This document shows, piece after piece, positions 1 to 9,430 of a stretch of DNA of 64,000 bases. The stretch is from Alphaproteobacteria bacterium LSUCC0719 (lineage in GTDB: Bacteria; Pseudomonadota; Alphaproteobacteria; Puniceispirillales; Puniceispirillaceae): assembly GCA_040839025.1 (NCBI GenBank), contig JBFPJN010000001.1:806001-870000 (forward strand), written 5' to 3'. Made by a program: the position numbers and the translations under genes. The first letter of the stretch is position 1. The number at the start of each line of letters is the position of its first letter. The notes beneath the pieces are model-generated. The model saw nothing but the letters and a program-made list of their open reading frames with translations, was not told the DNA's origin and did no database searches.

Positions 1-1
1 G

Positions 2-262
2 AAGCTTGAAGGAGAAGCGAAATATGTTCACCTACTCCGTCAGTTGGAAACGAATTTTCCGGGCCGTGGTATTTCAGCTTTCACCAAAAAAAGTGGAACC
101 CTCTTCGAATTGAACAGCCTGAGAAACGATGTGGAACACAAGAAGCGCAAGAACGATGACGATCATCATAACACGCAAAATTTGATCGAATGTTTTAAGG
201 AGATCAAAGCGCTAATGGAGTGTATGGAACAGATTGATAGAGAAATGGTGATTTGGTTTTGA
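2..262 (+). CDS. C-terminal fragment of a hypothetical protein, cut by the window edge
   Basis: A reading frame is open from base 2 to a TGA at 260-262, so 86 residues of the C-terminus are visible and the start lies outside the window. A TTG at 44 is the first possible internal start, but the frame stays open upstream of it (KLEGEAKYVHLLRQ), so this is more likely the tail of a longer protein. It is charged and hydrophilic, with a run of Lys/Arg/Asp/His and a predicted helical end. Base composition is clearly more AT-rich than the queuosine genes that follow, which hints at acquired DNA. I do not recognise the family. Confidence 0.5.
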   Translation, partial: KLEGEAKYVHLLRQLETNFPGRGISAFTKKSGTLFELNSLRNDVEHKKRKNDDDHHNTQNLIECFKEIKALMECMEQIDREMVIWF

Positions 263-324
263 CCTGATAATTCTACCTGGAACGAGTTTGTGTCAACGCA
301 CCGACACTGAGAAAACAACCCTGT

Positions 325-1449
325 TCAGCCGCCAGCCCTCCATTCAGCGCTCACCTCCACGTCAGTCTCGGAGGCTGCGTGCGTCGCCCGCATGGCCGCA
401 AACCCCGTTTCGTCCAGCAGCCGTGACAGCGCCCAGACGGCCATGCCGCGCACCAGCGGGCTGTCATGCCGAAGATGCGCCTCGACCGCCGCCGCCAGTC
501 CTTGATCGCCGCTGTTCCCCGCCGCGACCAGCACATTGCGCAGGAACCGCGCATGCCCGGCCCGGCGCACCGGCCCACCGGCGAACATCTTGCGGAACGC
601 CGCATCATCCAGCGCCAGCAGCTCGGCCAGACGCGGCATCTGGTCCGGTCCGTGAAATTTCACCTCGGCGGCGCGGGCGGCATATTTGTTCCAGGGGCAG
701 ACGGCAAGACAATCGTCACAGCCAAAGATCCGGTTGCCGATAGCGGCGCGGAATTCAGGCGGAATCTGGCCCTTATGCTCTATCGTCAGATAGGAGATAC
801 AGCGCCGCGCATCCAGCTGCCAGGGCGCGGGAAAGGCGTCAGTCGGACAGATATCAAGGCACTTGGTGCAGCTGCCGCAATGGTCGGTCTCGGCCTCGTC
901 GGGCGGCAGCTCGGCATCGGTCAGGATGCTACCCAGAAACAGCCACGACCCGCTGGCGCGCGAGACAAGATTGGTGTGCTTGCCCTGCCAGCCGGCCCCG
1001 GCCTGTGCCGCCAGCGGCTTTTCCATCAGTGGCGCGGTGTCGACAAACACCTTTACCTCGGCCCCGCTGCGCGCCGCAAACTGTCCGGCAAGCTGTTTCA
1101 GCCGCCCCTTGATCACATCATGATAGTCACGCCCGCGTGCATAGACCGAAATATTGCCATGTCCGGTGGCGGCAAGATTGTCCATCGGGTCATGATCGGG
1201 CCCGTAATTCATCGTCAGAATGATGGCACTGCGGGCCTGTGGCCACATGGCATCTGGCGAGGCGCGGCGCGGTGCCGTCTCGGCAAGCCAGCCCATATCG
1301 CCGGCACGCCCCCTGGCGACGAAGTCCGACAGTCTGGCACCGACCTCGGCAGGAAGGCTGGCGGTGGTGACATGAACCGAGGCGAACCCGGCCTTGATGG
1401 CGGCCCGGTCAAGCCAGGCGCGCAGCCTGTCATGCCGTACCGCCGACAC
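325..1449 (-). CDS. queG: Epoxyqueuosine reductase QueG
   Basis: Cobalamin-dependent iron-sulfur enzyme that reduces epoxyqueuosine to queuosine in tRNA, the last step of the pathway; cytoplasmic. The 374-residue product has the family's usual length. Two ferredoxin-like [4Fe-4S] motifs are visible: CGSCTKCLDICP (Cys191, 194, 197, 201) and CDDCLAVCP (Cys244, 247, 251). The VFVDTAP segment around Asp137 fits the family's catalytic Asp. A C-terminal HEAT-like helical region follows. The start is GTG at 1449, two bases after the tgt stop, so it is very likely cotranscribed with and translationally coupled to queA and tgt. Identification is firm. Confidence 0.95.
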   Translation of the reverse strand: MSAVRHDRLRAWLDRAAIKAGFASVHVTTASLPAEVGARLSDFVARGRAGDMGWLAETAPRRASPDAMWPQARSAIILTMNYGPDHDPMDNLAATGHGNISVYARGRDYHDVIKGRLKQLAGQFAARSGAEVKVFVDTAPLMEKPLAAQAGAGWQGKHTNLVSRASGSWLFLGSILTDAELPPDEAETDHCGSCTKCLDICPTDAFPAPWQLDARRCISYLTIEHKGQIPPEFRAAIGNRIFGCDDCLAVCPWNKYAARAAEVKFHGPDQMPRLAELLALDDAAFRKMFAGGPVRRAGHARFLRNVLVAAGNSGDQGLAAAVEAHLRHDSPLVRGMAVWALSRLLDETGFAAMRATHAASETDVEVSAEWRAGG

Positions 1450-1451
1450 CG

Positions 1452-2588
1452 TCAGCCACCCGCCACGGGGTCGATATCGCCACGCGCCTGTCCGGCGTGG
1501 AAATCAGCCTCGAACGCAGCAAAGCCGCCATCTTCGATGGCGGCACGCATGCCAGCCATAAGATCCTGATAATACTGGATGTTGTGCCAGCTGAGCAGCA
1601 TCAGCCCCAGCACCTCGTCAGCCTTGAACAGATGGTGCAGATAGGCCCGTGAATAGCGTAAACAGGCAGGACAGCCACATTCCGCGTCAAGCGGGCGCTG
1701 ATCCTCGGCGTGGCGGGCGTTCTTGATGTTCACCGGGCCACGGCGGGTGAACCCCTGCCCGGTGCGCCCCGAACGGGTCGGCAGCACGCAGTCGAACATG
1801 TCGACGCCCCGCGCCACCCCGCCCACCAGATCGGCGGGCTTGCCAACCCCCATCAGATAGCGCGGCCGGTCGGCACGCATCAGCGGTGTGGTGACATCCA
1901 GCGTGTCGAACATCGCCTGCTGCCCCTCGCCAACGGCCAGCCCGCCGATGGCGTAGCCTTCGAAATCGATCTGCTCGAGCGCGGCAACGGATTCGGCACG
2001 CAAGTCGGGAAAGACCGACCCCTGGACGATGCCGAACTGGCCGTAACCTTCACGCGCCACAAAGGCATCACGCGAACGCCGCGCCCAGCGCATCGACAGG
2101 CGCATGGAATCCGCGGCCTGCGCCTCGGTTGCAGGAAACGGGGTGCATTCGTCAAACGCCATGGTGATGGTGGCGTCCAGAAGATGCTGGATCTCGGTCG
2201 ACCGTTCGGGGGTCAGGCGATGCTGCGAGCCGTCCAGATGCGATTTGAAGGTCACGCCATCCTCGTCCAGTTTGCGAAGCGGGCCAAGCGACATCACCTG
2301 AAACCCGCCGGAATCCGTCAGCAACGGCCCGTCCCATCCCATCATGTGCCTGACGCCGCCAAGACGGGCCACGCGCTCGGCTCCCGGCCGCAGCATCAGA
2401 TGATAGGTGTTGGCAAGAATGATGCTGGCCCCGGTGGCGCGGACGGAGTCGGTCATCATGCCCTTGACCGTTGCCGCCGTTCCAACCGGCATGAAGACCG
2501 GCGTCTCGACATCGCCCCAGGCTGTCTGAAGTCTGCCCCGGCGGGCCATCCCGTCGGTCGTCTTCAAGGTGAATTGAAAAGCTGGCAT
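1452..2588 (-). CDS. tgt: tRNA-guanine transglycosylase (queuine tRNA-ribosyltransferase)
   Basis: Exchanges guanine-34 of GUN-anticodon tRNAs for preQ1 in queuosine synthesis. The protein carries the [10 protein letters not shown] substrate-binding segment, [16 protein letters not shown] with the nucleophilic Asp, and the C-terminal zinc site [16 protein letters not shown]. The frame is open from a GTG at 2606 that overlaps the queA stop. I prefer the ATG at 2588 (378 residues, MPAFQFTLK), because GGGAG sits six bases before it; the GTG has only a poor ribosome site. It is the middle gene of queA-tgt-queG. Confidence 0.95.
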   Translation of the reverse strand: MPAFQFTLKTTDGMARRGRLQTAWGDVETPVFMPVGTAATVKGMMTDSVRATGASIILANTYHLMLRPGAERVARLGGVRHMMGWDGPLLTDSGGFQVMSLGPLRKLDEDGVTFKSHLDGSQHRLTPERSTEIQHLLDATITMAFDECTPFPATEAQAADSMRLSMRWARRSRDAFVAREGYGQFGIVQGSVFPDLRAESVAALEQIDFEGYAIGGLAVGEGQQAMFDTLDVTTPLMRADRPRYLMGVGKPADLVGGVARGVDMFDCVLPTRSGRTGQGFTRRGPVNIKNARHAEDQRPLDAECGCPACLRYSRAYLHHLFKADEVLGLMLLSWHNIQYYQDLMAGMRAAIEDGGFAAFEADFHAGQARGDIDPVAGG

Positions 2589-2602
2589 CGGTGTCTCCCG
2601 GG

Positions 2603-3661
2603 TCACCCCGTGGTGTTGCGAAGCAGGCAGGCATCGCCATAGGAAAAGAAACGATAACCGTTCTCAAGCGCATGTGCATAGGCGTGGCGGATCGGATCCA
2701 TTCCGGCAAAGGCGCTGACAAGCATCATCAGGGTCGATTTCGGGAGATGGAAATTGGTCAGCAACATGTCGACCGCGCCAAACCTGTACCCCGGAGTGAT
2801 GAAGATATCGGTTTCATCGGCAAAGGCCTGAACCCGTCCCGTTGCGGCATGACAGGCCTCGAGGATGCGAAGACTTGTCGTGCCGACGGCCACGATGCGG
2901 CCGCCCTGCTGTCGCACATTGTTGATCTGCGCCGCCGTATCCGCCGTGATCTGCCCCCATTCGGCATGCATCCGGTGGTCGGCGATATTTTCCACCGTTA
3001 CCGGCAGGAAGGTGCCGGCACCGACATGAAGTGTAACCTTGGCAAGCCCGACACCTGCGCGTTCAAGGGCGGCCATCAGACGCGGTGTGAAATGCAGACC
3101 GGCTGTCGGCGCGGCGACGGCCCCCGCCTCGGCGGCGAACATTGTCTGGTAATCCTCGGCGTCGGCGTCGGTGCTGCCATCGGGACGGCGGATATAGGGC
3201 GGCAGCGGCATGCTGCCATGCGCGGCAAGCCCCGCCTGTATGGCGGCATCATCCAGCAGACTTCCGGTAGTCGGGGCGATGAAGTCGATCACCACCTCGC
3301 CGCCATCACCGCGGCCCACAACCCTGGCGGCGAAATCGGGTCCGAAATGAATCACATCATTGGGCCGGCATTTGCGCGCCGGTTTTGCGAACACACACCA
3401 GCGCGCGCCCTGTTCATGCTTGTGAAGCGTGATGCCGATACCGGCATCCCCCCGCTTTCCCGACAGGCGCGCCGGAATCACCCTGGTGTCATTCACCACC
3501 AGAAGGTCTCCTGACGTCAGCAGCTCCGGCAGGTCGCTGATGACACGGTCGACCATCGCGGTACCTGTCAGGTCCAGAAGGCGGGCCGCGTCACGCGGGC
3601 GCGCCGGCTCGCTCGCAATTGCCTCCGGCGGCAGCTCGTAATCGAAATCGGACAGTTTCAT
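2603..3661 (-). CDS. queA: S-adenosylmethionine:tRNA ribosyltransferase-isomerase QueA
   Basis: Transfers and isomerises the ribosyl group of SAM onto preQ1-modified tRNA to make epoxyqueuosine. The 352-residue length and the N-terminus ([22 protein letters not shown] in two joined segments) are typical, as are the [13 protein letters not shown] and [10 protein letters not shown] segments. It is the first gene of the queA-tgt-queG operon on the minus strand. The 61-bp gap upstream holds a 14-bp tandem repeat rather than a recognisable riboswitch; no preQ1-I-like aptamer was seen. Confidence 0.95.
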   Translation of the reverse strand: MKLSDFDYELPPEAIASEPARPRDAARLLDLTGTAMVDRVISDLPELLTSGDLLVVNDTRVIPARLSGKRGDAGIGITLHKHEQGARWCVFAKPARKCRPNDVIHFGPDFAARVVGRGDGGEVVIDFIAPTTGSLLDDAAIQAGLAAHGSMPLPPYIRRPDGSTDADAEDYQTMFAAEAGAVAAPTAGLHFTPRLMAALERAGVGLAKVTLHVGAGTFLPVTVENIADHRMHAEWGQITADTAAQINNVRQQGGRIVAVGTTSLRILEACHAATGRVQAFADETDIFITPGYRFGAVDMLLTNFHLPKSTLMMLVSAFAGMDPIRHAYAHALENGYRFFSYGDACLLRNTTG

Positions 3662-3663
3662 GA

Positions 3664-3705
3664 ATGTTGGTTCATGGATGTTGGTTCATGGATGACGGGT
3701 CATGG
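3664..3705. repeat. 14-bp tandem repeat upstream of queA
   Basis: ATGTTGGTTCATGG occurs twice without change (3664-3677 and 3678-3691), followed by a third copy with three or four differences (3692-3705). The array fills most of the short gap between kdsD and queA. On the minus strand each copy contains an ATG ahead of the true queA start, but these open only very short frames. Confidence 0.8.
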
Positions 3706-3722
3706 ATGACAGGGTTCCGGGA

Positions 3723-4730
3723 TCACTCAAAAATCTGCACAACCCCGACAACGCTGCCGGACTCTTCGGTCACGACAAGACATTGGACGCGCGATTCCTG
3801 CATCCGCGCCTCGGCATCAGCCATCAGCTGATCGGCGGCGATGGTCAGCGGGCTGGCGCTTGCCACCTCGCCGACCGGCGTGTTTGCCAGATCCACCCCA
3901 CAAACCAGAAGACGACGCAGATCGCCATCCGTCAGCACGCCTTGAAGATTGTCCCTGCTGCCGACAAGCGCCATGCCGAGGCGGCCTTCCGTCATCACCA
4001 GAATGGCATCCTGCACCGGTGCCTGAGGGTCGACAAAGGGCAGCGCGTCCTGCCGCATCTGGTCGCGCACCCGCGTCAGCAGACGACGCCCGAGCGCCCC
4101 GCCGGGATGCGTCATCGCGAAATCGGCGGCTTCGAACCCGCGCGCTTCCATCAGCGCAACAGCAATGGCATCACCAAGAACAAGCGTGTTCAGGGCCGAG
4201 GTTGTCGGTGCCAGATTCAGTGGACAGGCCTCACGATCAACCGAAATATCAAGGACGATCTGTGCGGCGCGCGCCATGCTGCTTGTCTGTCCGGCAGTCA
4301 GCGCGATGATCCGCGCATCAAGCCGTTGCAGCGCCGGCAACAGCCGGACGATTTCCTCGGTCTCGCCGGAATTGGAAATCAGGATCATCACATCACCGGG
4401 ACGAACCATGCCAAGGTCCCCATGGATTGCCTCGGCAGGATGCAGAAACAGCGAAGGTGTGCCCGTGGACGCCAGAGTCGCGGCAATCTTACGGCCAATC
4501 AGCCCGGATTTGCCCATGCCGCAGACAACAACATGCCCGGACGTACCAAGGATCATCTCGACAGCAGCCTCAAAGGGACCACCAAGCGCCTCGTCAAGGC
4601 GCGAGATGGCATCGCCATAGGCGGCAAACAGCCGCCGCGCCGCCGGAACCGGGGCCAGCCCTTGCGCCACCACACCGGCAGCCTCGTCCGCCGCCGACCG
4701 GTTGTCGGGTTCCATAGCCTTGTCAGACAT
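3723..4730 (-). CDS. kdsD: Arabinose-5-phosphate isomerase (KdsD/KpsF/GutQ family)
   Basis: Interconverts ribulose-5-phosphate and arabinose-5-phosphate, the first step towards Kdo of lipopolysaccharide. The 335 residues comprise an N-terminal SIS sugar-isomerase domain (GMGKSGLIGRKIAATLASTG and ISNSGETEE segments) and a C-terminal pair of CBS domains (from about residue 210 onwards). This is the standard architecture of the family. It is separated from mobA by about 130 bp and from queA by 61 bp, on the same strand. Whether it acts in general Kdo synthesis or in a capsule pathway cannot be told from the sequence. Confidence 0.9.
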   Translation of the reverse strand: MSDKAMEPDNRSAADEAAGVVAQGLAPVPAARRLFAAYGDAISRLDEALGGPFEAAVEMILGTSGHVVVCGMGKSGLIGRKIAATLASTGTPSLFLHPAEAIHGDLGMVRPGDVMILISNSGETEEIVRLLPALQRLDARIIALTAGQTSSMARAAQIVLDISVDREACPLNLAPTTSALNTLVLGDAIAVALMEARGFEAADFAMTHPGGALGRRLLTRVRDQMRQDALPFVDPQAPVQDAILVMTEGRLGMALVGSRDNLQGVLTDGDLRRLLVCGVDLANTPVGEVASASPLTIAADQLMADAEARMQESRVQCLVVTEESGSVVGVVQIFE

Positions 4731-4863
4731 TGTTCACAGGCATCATTTCCAGCCTTCCTTCAGGGGATCGCTCAGCGCCGCGGATACAGCCGCATCGCCA
4801 TGCCGGACCGATATTCCGGTTTTCTAGCGCCTTTTGGGCGCGAATGCCACTCCCACAATGCCC

Positions 4864-5493
4864 TCAGCCGAGCCGCTGGCGCGCCATCTCGATGTCTTCG
4901 GGAGTATTCAGATTGGTAAAGGGGTCGAGTCCGGCATCATCATCATCGAAATCCACAATCGCGCAATCCATGCGCGCCGTAAAATCATCAATCTTGCGAA
5001 GCCCCTCATCAACCAGCGCCGTACGCAGCGCCGCCGCGATGCCAACCGGCCAGATCGCAAAGACGGGATGCCGGCGCCCGTTCGAGCGCGCCTGCGCCAT
5101 GTCGGCACCATCCAGCACGGCCTGTGTCAGGCGCGCACCGAGATCCCGCGGCAGAAACGGCGCGTCGGTCGCCAGGCTGATCACATGCGTAACCTCGGCA
5201 TGCCCGGTGATGGCATGCTCCAACCCGGTCAGAACGCCGGCCAGCGGCCCCGCAAACCCGTCGACAACATCGGCAATCACCGGCAGACCGAAGCCGGCGA
5301 ACCGATCCGGGTCGCCATTGGCATTGATGGCCGTCCTCATGCCGTCGGGCACCGCGCGGTCGATGACGTGCGAAAGCAGGGGCTGGTCACCAAGCATGAT
5401 CAGATTCTTGTCACCGCCCCCCATACGACGGGATTTCCCCCCGGCAAGAAGGAGATACAGCGGAACGATATCGGTCATATTGGATCTGGACAT
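4864..5493 (-). CDS. mobA: Molybdenum cofactor guanylyltransferase MobA
   Basis: Adds GMP to molybdopterin to form the MGD cofactor used by DMSO-reductase-family enzymes. The signature LLAGGKSRRMGGGDKNL near the N-terminus is the GTP-binding loop, and the 209-residue length fits. The frame stays open upstream into fdhD, so the start is uncertain: ATG at 5493 (chosen, just after the fdhD stop), 5478 and 5508 are all possible. It follows fdhD closely and is likely cotranscribed. A client in this window is the molybdopterin reductase at 38.4-40.7 kb. Confidence 0.9.
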   Translation of the reverse strand: MSRSNMTDIVPLYLLLAGGKSRRMGGGDKNLIMLGDQPLLSHVIDRAVPDGMRTAINANGDPDRFAGFGLPVIADVVDGFAGPLAGVLTGLEHAITGHAEVTHVISLATDAPFLPRDLGARLTQAVLDGADMAQARSNGRRHPVFAIWPVGIAAALRTALVDEGLRKIDDFTARMDCAIVDFDDDDAGLDPFTNLNTPEDIEMARQRLG

Positions 5494-5494
5494 G

Positions 5495-6421
5495 TCATCG
5501 TGCGCCATGCTGACCGCCCTGCGCGCGCTGCGGCGACGGGATATCGGCGACGTCCTCTGTCTCGGCGTCGGCCTGGTCAAACACGATCCGGTCCTCGCCG
5601 CTCAGCGCGATGAAGCGCTTGCCCTTGGCGCGCCCGATCAGCGTCAGTCCGGCCTGTCTTGCCAGTGCCACCGCCTCGTTGGTGAAGCCCGAGCGCGAGA
5701 CCAGTACAGGTATCCGCATCTGCACCGTCTTGATCACCATTTCGGTGGTCAGTCTGCCGGTGGTATAGAAAATCTTGTCGTCCGGCGTGACATCATTCAG
5801 GAACATCCAGCCGGCAATCTTGTCGACAGCATTGTGCCGGCCGATATCCTCCATATAGACCAGCGGATGATCGGCGCTGCAAAGCACACAGCCATGAATG
5901 GCCCCGGCACTCAGATACAGGCTTGGCGTGGTGTTGATGGCCTTGCTCAGCGGCACCAGCATCGACGCATGCAGACGCATGTCCGGATTGAGCCTGATCG
6001 AGTCAAACCGTTCCATCATGTCGCCATAGGCCGTGCCCTCGGCACAGCCGCTGGTGCGAATCTTGCGCTTCATCTTGGCTTCGAAATCGGTTTCGCGCTC
6101 GGTCCGCACGATCACCACCCCCAGATCATCATCATGGTCGATGCCGGTGATGACATCATCATGACGCAGCATGTTCTGGTTCAGGAAATAGCCGACCGCA
6201 AGTTCGGCGGGCCAGTCACCGATTGTCATCGACGTGACAATCTCCTGTCTGTTCAGAAACAGCGTCAGCGGCTTTTCGGTAACGACGGGAAGCGTTACCG
6301 GCGCGCCGGTTTCATCGACCCCGGTCACGGGCTGGGACAGGCCTGGCGCGTCGGGGTCCGGGGCGATGATCATGGCCGGCACCATGCTATCTGCCGGCGG
6401 GTTTCTGTCGGAATCGGTCAT
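5495..6421 (-). CDS. fdhD: FdhD-family sulfur carrier for molybdoenzymes, variant cysteine motif
   Basis: FdhD passes sulfur from a cysteine desulfurase to the molybdenum cofactor of formate dehydrogenases. The family core is clear: a conserved N-terminal module, GAIHGCVLCS, and MEDIGRHNAVDKIAGW, then FYTTGRLTTEMV and VSRSGFT. In E. coli the working site is a Cys-x-x-Cys; here the matching place reads TSGCAEGT with one cysteine (Cys126). The start ATG at 6421 gives 308 residues. No formate dehydrogenase lies in the window, so the client is not visible. mobA follows directly. Confidence 0.88.
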   Translation of the reverse strand: MTDSDRNPPADSMVPAMIIAPDPDAPGLSQPVTGVDETGAPVTLPVVTEKPLTLFLNRQEIVTSMTIGDWPAELAVGYFLNQNMLRHDDVITGIDHDDDLGVVIVRTERETDFEAKMKRKIRTSGCAEGTAYGDMMERFDSIRLNPDMRLHASMLVPLSKAINTTPSLYLSAGAIHGCVLCSADHPLVYMEDIGRHNAVDKIAGWMFLNDVTPDDKIFYTTGRLTTEMVIKTVQMRIPVLVSRSGFTNEAVALARQAGLTLIGRAKGKRFIALSGEDRIVFDQADAETEDVADIPSPQRAQGGQHGAR

Positions 6422-6579
6422 GACGCTAAAATGGCTGAAATGTCGGATGGCAACAAGGCGAGAATTGCCGCGCCCCGGTGACAGCCCCCGTCATCAGGGT
6501 ATTTTGCTTTTCATCGGCGAAGCCGTTATTCTGCGCACGCCGGGCCTTTCCGGCGCCGACGCCGCCGCCCCGCCGGACA

Positions 6580-6619
6580 GGGGGTGGGAACGGGGGCGGA
6601 AACGGGGGCAGGAACAGGG
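6580..6619 (+). other. G-run array, possible G-quadruplex in the nadK leader
   Basis: Five runs of three to five guanines occur within 40 bases (6580-6584, 6586-6588, 6592-6596, 6604-6608, 6617-6619) directly before the nadK start at 6621. The spacers are 1, 3, 7 and 8 bases. This is the composition expected of an intramolecular G-quadruplex in the mRNA. The likely ribosome site AGGA lies inside the array, at about 6610-6613. Confidence 0.45.
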
Positions 6620-6620
6620 T

Positions 6621-7379
6621 ATGAAGATCCATTTCTCAGCTTCAACACATGATGTGGCGCAACAACGGCTTGCCAGGCTTGTCGAGCGTTATGGCCAGAC
6701 AGACCTCGAATCCGCCGACTGCATAGTCGCGCTTGGCGGTGACGGACACATGCTTCATGTCCTGCACGAAACACTGGCACATGAAAGGCCGGTTTTCGGG
6801 CTGAATTGCGGGCGGCTTGGTTTTCTGATGAACCATTACGCCTCGGACGAGCTGGTCGAGCGGATCGAGGCCGCCGAGACCGCACCGGTCCACCCCTTGC
6901 GGATGACTGTCACCGAAAGCGACGGTGCCACGCATACCGCGCTGGCGATCAATGAGGTATCGTTGCTTCGTCAGACGCATAACGCGGCGCATATCCGCGT
7001 CGAGGTTGATGGCAAGCATCAGGTGGAGGAACTTGTCTGTGACGGCATTCTGCTGGCAACGCCTGTCGGATCGACTGCCTATAATCTGTCGGCGCATGGT
7101 CCGGTCATCCCGCTTGGTGCCGGGCTTCTGGCGCTGACGCCCATATCGCCCTTCCGGCCCCGCCGATGGCGCGGTGCCCTGCTTGGCGCGGAGTCGACTG
7201 TCCGGCTGACGGTCCTCGAAAATGGTTTCCGACCGGTCAGCGCCAGCGCCGACAGCACCGAATACCGCCAGGTGGCCGAGGTCGAGATCGCGCAGGCACA
7301 CGACATTGCGCTGCACCTTCTCTATGACCCCGGCTATTCACTGAGCGAGCGCGCCATAGCCGAACAATTTCGCACCTGA
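6621..7379 (+). CDS. nadK: NAD kinase
   Basis: Phosphorylates NAD to NADP. The 252-residue protein has the diagnostic GGDGHML motif (Gly39-Gly40-Asp41-Gly42) and the second conserved block TPVGSTAYNLSAHGPV. The open frame reaches back to 6234 across the fdhD promoter, but the upstream part is rich in low-complexity residues. ATG at 6621 (MKIHFSAST) matches the normal start of short alphaproteobacterial NAD kinases. It has its own leader with a G-rich run and is divergent from fdhD. Confidence 0.93.
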   Translation: MKIHFSASTHDVAQQRLARLVERYGQTDLESADCIVALGGDGHMLHVLHETLAHERPVFGLNCGRLGFLMNHYASDELVERIEAAETAPVHPLRMTVTESDGATHTALAINEVSLLRQTHNAAHIRVEVDGKHQVEELVCDGILLATPVGSTAYNLSAHGPVIPLGAGLLALTPISPFRPRRWRGALLGAESTVRLTVLENGFRPVSASADSTEYRQVAEVEIAQAHDIALHLLYDPGYSLSERAIAEQFRT

Positions 7380-7459
7380 AATCGCACGGCATCTGGTGGC
7401 TGGCGCAAATGTGATGTCCAGCCGTGCCCTTGCTGGCACCTTCATCGCTGTCCCGTCAC

Positions 7460-8356
7460 TTAGAAACGCATGCCGTAGGCTTCAAGGTTGGCCGCCAGCG
7501 CGTCGCGCCGATCATCATTCATCGCCCGGAAGGGAGGACGCAGATTGTTCCACCGCGCGTCGCCGGTCCGACGTGCCAGCAGCGCCTTCTGGGCTGGAAT
7601 CGGGGCATAATCCTGGAACAGCAACCGCACTTCCTTGACCGCCTTGTGCGCCGCCTCGGCCTCGTCCCATTTGCCGGCATGGCACAGATCGATCACATGC
7701 GCGATATCACCGCCATTCAGATTGGCGGTTGCCGAAATGCAGCCCGGCCCACCAAGGCGGATCGCGTCGATCACCGGCAATTCGGCACCCGGATAGACAA
7801 TCAGCCCGTCAATGGCCAGCAGCCGGCGCGTATTGTCCCAATCGCCCGAACTGTCCTTGATGCCGACGATCACATCGGGATAGGCAGCACGAAGCCGCGT
7901 CACCAGATCGATCGACAGCCCGACACCGGATACCTGGGGGATATGGTAGAGATAGATCTTCAGATCAGGATGGTCGACGCCGTCGATCAGCTTTTCGAAA
8001 TAGTCGAAATAGCCATCATCACCCATGCCCTTGAAATAGAAAGGGGGCAGAGTCATCACACCCGCGCAGCCAAGCTCGACGGCATGACGCGACAGGGCAA
8101 TGCTTTCCGGCAGATTGCACAAGCCGGTTCCCGGAATGACGCATTTCGGGTCAACGCCCGATGCAATCAGCCCTTCAAGAGCGGCCATTCTTTCGGCACT
8201 GCTGACAGACAGTGCCTCGCCCGTGGTGCCAAAGGGGGCAAGCCCCGAACATCCGGTCGACAACAACTCGGCGGCAAGCGCGTTATACAGCTCCTGGTTG
8301 AATGACAGATCATCGTTGAATGGCGACAGAATCGGCGCAATCAGGCCCTTGATCAT
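7460..8356 (-). CDS. DapA-family (dihydrodipicolinate synthase / N-acetylneuraminate lyase) aldolase
   Basis: Class I aldolase of the DHDPS/NAL superfamily. The 298 residues include the GTTGE loop (43-47), the catalytic Tyr137 in YLYHIP and the Schiff-base lysine Lys167 in VGIKDSS. ATG at 8356 (MIKGLIAP) is chosen over an ATG at 8389 because AAAGGGA lies about eight bases upstream of it. The subfamily is not clear. It stands beside nadK (convergent) and a hydrolase rather than lysine genes, so a role in keto-acid or sugar-acid breakdown is as likely as lysine synthesis. Confidence 0.8.
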   Translation of the reverse strand: MIKGLIAPILSPFNDDLSFNQELYNALAAELLSTGCSGLAPFGTTGEALSVSSAERMAALEGLIASGVDPKCVIPGTGLCNLPESIALSRHAVELGCAGVMTLPPFYFKGMGDDGYFDYFEKLIDGVDHPDLKIYLYHIPQVSGVGLSIDLVTRLRAAYPDVIVGIKDSSGDWDNTRRLLAIDGLIVYPGAELPVIDAIRLGGPGCISATANLNGGDIAHVIDLCHAGKWDEAEAAHKAVKEVRLLFQDYAPIPAQKALLARRTGDARWNNLRPPFRAMNDDRRDALAANLEAYGMRF

Positions 8357-8453
8357 GAGGTGTCCCTTTCCGGAAAATCCTTGGCACATATAGGTAAAAT
8401 CGAAATATCACCGATCGGTGGGAAGGGCCAGAAGCAATTCGTCTCACCACCGC

Positions 8454-9419
8454 TCAGCCAGACAGCTCGGCAAGAAAGGACTGGACCTGCCGCCACAGCG
8501 CCGCCTGCACTTCGTCCGTTTCAAACAGCAATTCATGCCGGGCGCCTGCAAAGTCGACATGCTGGCAATATGGAAGACAGGACAGCATCCGGTCGGTCGA
8601 GGGTTTGTGAACGATCCATTCATCTCCGGCTGTCAGCGCCAGCACCGGCAGCTCGAGCCGCTTCATCCAGCCTTTGTTCAGCGTTGTCGCGACACAGCTG
8701 GCATAGGCCGCGCGCACCCATCCAGCTGTTGGACCACTGCGGCGCAGCTCCGGCGCATCGTCAAACCACAGAAACTGATCCTCATAATGAGGCTGCACGC
8801 GCGTCAGGCCGTTATTCATCCGAAACACCCGCTCTTCGGCAAGATGACGCGGCGCACGCCCAAGCGCCGGTTTGCGGCTAAATCCGGCCCCGACGATAAC
8901 CGCCGCCAGAAGCCTGACCGCCCAGACAGGCATAACCGGCGGCGCGATCATCGGCGACAGGATCACAGCACCTTTGGCATGCCCCCGGTGCCGCGCCGCA
9001 AGCCGCAGCGCCAGATGCCCACCCATTGAATGGCCAAGAAAAACAACCGGCTGCGCGGCAAACCCAACCGCCGTCATCAGCCTGTCTGCCGCGTCAAGAT
9101 GATCCTCGAAATCATCGATATGGACGGACAGCTTCATCACGCCAAGATGGCCTGAGCGCCCCTGCCCTGGCCAGTCGATGATCAGCAGGTCATGCCCGGA
9201 AGCTGTCAGCCGTTTTGCGGCATCGGCGTATTTTTCACAGAATTCTGTAAAGCCGGGACAGATGACAATCGGTGGCCGGCCCGGCGATCCGGGATTCGGC
9301 GCCGGCCAATGATGACCTCGAACACGGCCAAGGGAGGTCTCTATGAAAACATCGGTGCCGCCGAGCATGGCAAGCCCGGCTTTTGCGGCGATTGGAAAAT
9401 CCTGTGAAAGCGCCGCCAT
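8454..9419 (-). CDS. Alpha/beta hydrolase, lysophospholipase/monoacylglycerol lipase-like
   Basis: The 321-residue protein has a canonical alpha/beta-hydrolase core: nucleophile elbow GHSMGG (Ser131), the DWPGQGRSG oxyanion region at about 82-90, a late LTAGDEWIV acid strand and a HELLFETD histidine. This pattern matches the PldB/lysophospholipase group (COG2267), which act on lysophospholipids or monoacylglycerols; the true substrate is not known. It begins 11 bases after the stop of the Atm1-type exporter, so it is probably the last gene transcribed with that unit. Confidence 0.78.
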   Translation of the reverse strand: MAALSQDFPIAAKAGLAMLGGTDVFIETSLGRVRGHHWPAPNPGSPGRPPIVICPGFTEFCEKYADAAKRLTASGHDLLIIDWPGQGRSGHLGVMKLSVHIDDFEDHLDAADRLMTAVGFAAQPVVFLGHSMGGHLALRLAARHRGHAKGAVILSPMIAPPVMPVWAVRLLAAVIVGAGFSRKPALGRAPRHLAEERVFRMNNGLTRVQPHYEDQFLWFDDAPELRRSGPTAGWVRAAYASCVATTLNKGWMKRLELPVLALTAGDEWIVHKPSTDRMLSCLPYCQHVDFAGARHELLFETDEVQAALWRQVQSFLAELSG

Positions 9420-9430
9420 GATCGGAATGT

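Noticed and set aside
466-1569. 367-codon plus-strand frame opposite queG
   Set aside because: Antisense to a well-supported enzyme; no domain recognised.
7384-7427. Bidirectional terminator between nadK and the DapA-family gene
   Set aside because: GCACGGC/GCCGTGC arms are 30 bases apart with a bulge and no T-runs; too weak.
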